NCBI GenBank assembly: GCA_023433225.1
Contig: JAEZDQ010000080.1
Span: 1-11,772, forward strand
From: Bacteroidota bacterium
GTDB lineage: Bacteria > Bacteroidota > Bacteroidia > Flavobacteriales > Weeksellaceae
Length of the DNA: 11,772 nt
Reading direction: 5' to 3'
Positions 11,185 through 11,772 of the stretch are shown here, piece by piece. The stretch's first letter is position 1. Each line of letters opens with the position of its first letter. The notes beneath the pieces were generated by a model, which was not told the origin of the DNA, made no database searches, and worked only from the letters and a program-made list of their open reading frames with translations. The translations under genes were made by a program, and so were the position numbers.

Positions 11185-11772
11185 TTACCCCGAAAACTCA
11201 CCCATGGCGATGTATTTATCCTGACGTTGCACTTTTAATTCTTTAGGAGAAAGTTTAGACAATTCATCGTAAGATTTCAGTATTTGTTCCTTCAGGGCAT
11301 TGAATGCTTTAGGCGGGTCGTAATGTGCGCCTCCGAGCGGTTCTTTGATGATTCCGTCAATGATTTTGAGTTCAAGCATATCGCTCGGGGTCATTTTCAT
11401 CTGGCTTGCTGCCTGCTCTTTGTATTCCCAAGAACGCCACAAAATGGTGGAACAGTTTTCGGGAGAAATCACGGAATACCAGGTGTTTTCCATCATGTAA
11501 ACCAGATTTCCCACACCGATTCCCAATGCACCTCCACTCGCTCCTTCACCAATCACGATACTGATAACGGGAACTGTGAGGTTGAGCATTTCATAGATAT
11601 TTCTGGCGATGGCTTCGCCTTGTCCGCGTTCTTCGGCTTCCAGTCCGGGATAGGCTCCGGGTGTGTCCATCAAAGTAACGATGGGCATATTGAATTTTTC
11701 AGCTAACTTCATCAGGCGCAAAGCTTTTCTGTATCCTTCCGGATTCGGCATCCCGAAACGGCGGTATTGCCG
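11185..11772 (-). CDS. accA: Acetyl-CoA carboxylase carboxyltransferase subunit alpha (partial, 5' end outside window)
   Basis: AccA pairs with AccD to transfer the carboxyl group from carboxybiotin to acetyl-CoA, giving malonyl-CoA for fatty acid synthesis. The visible 195 residues run from RQYRRFGMPNPEGYRKALRL through DTPGAYPG, EERGQGEAIARN, VIGEGASGGALGIGVGN and PENCSTILWRSWEYKEQAA to a full C-terminus at 11185. About the first 120 residues lie beyond the window. The internal Met at 11751 is not the start, because the frame stays open to the edge with family-typical residues. It converges with msrA, with a 3-bp gap and no clear terminator between them. Confidence 0.96.
   Translation of the reverse strand, partial: RQYRRFGMPNPEGYRKALRLMKLAEKFNMPIVTLMDTPGAYPGLEAEERGQGEAIARNIYEMLNLTVPVISIVIGEGASGGALGIGVGNLVYMMENTWYSVISPENCSTILWRSWEYKEQAASQMKMTPSDMLELKIIDGIIKEPLGGAHYDPPKAFNALKEQILKSYDELSKLSPKELKVQRQDKYIAMGEFSG

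Noticed and set aside
10730..11224. 164-codon open frame on the + strand within msrA
   Set aside because: It is a +1 shadow of the conserved msrA frame, with Ser/Arg-rich composition and no recognisable motif.
1..11772. CRISPR array
   Set aside because: No set of regularly spaced repeats with unique spacers was seen. The repeats found are pairs or palindromes only.

Overview
The window is chromosomal DNA from a member of the Bacteroidota, most likely a flavobacterium (a Weeksellaceae/Chryseobacterium-like relative is a guess). The evidence is the TTG-N19-TAnnTTTG promoter in front of the tRNA gene, the absence of strong Shine-Dalgarno sequences, the low GC content, and the flavobacterial character of PurD, MtgA, GuaA, MsrA and AccA.

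Left host block (1-3870): purD, mtgA and guaA lie on the + strand, followed by a tRNA-Gln(TTG) gene with a textbook promoter. PurD carries an N-terminal extension of about 21 residues, part of which is encoded by a dispersed palindrome-type repeat read in frame. A nested inverted repeat lies between mtgA and guaA.

Integrated element (about 3856-9710): a compact 5.84-kb island sits in the 3' end of tRNA-Gln. It is bounded by an exact 17-bp direct repeat (3856-3872 and 9694-9710), and a second exact 21-bp direct repeat lies just inside each end, as expected for integrase arm sites. All of its genes are on the minus strand. In transcription order they are a tyrosine recombinase, an unrecognised 260-residue protein, a HTH_17/AlpA-type DNA-binding protein behind its own promoter and palindrome, a helix-turn-helix protein, a putative replication initiator, an unrecognised 201-residue protein, a DUF5681 protein (a family often associated with small terminase subunits), and two tandem paralogous small proteins of unknown family. 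The operon ends in two strong minus-strand terminators. No relaxase, capsid, portal or large terminase gene is present. This gene set (integrase, AlpA-like regulator, replication protein, TerS-like protein, small cargo genes) resembles a minimal phage satellite (PICI-like) more than a prophage or conjugative element. That reading is an inference.

The two last genes arose by tandem duplication. The spacer between them still holds a 12-codon copy of the tail of the DUF5681 gene, including its stop codon, which marks the duplication unit.

Right host block (9711-11772): the probable original tRNA terminator, now displaced by the insertion, comes first. It is followed by about 0.8 kb of AT-rich, mostly non-coding DNA with one doubtful 58-codon ORF that ends in a perfect 12-bp hairpin. 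Then come msrA with a lipoprotein-like N-terminus (+) and the 3' part of accA (-), which converge with 3 bp between their stop codons.
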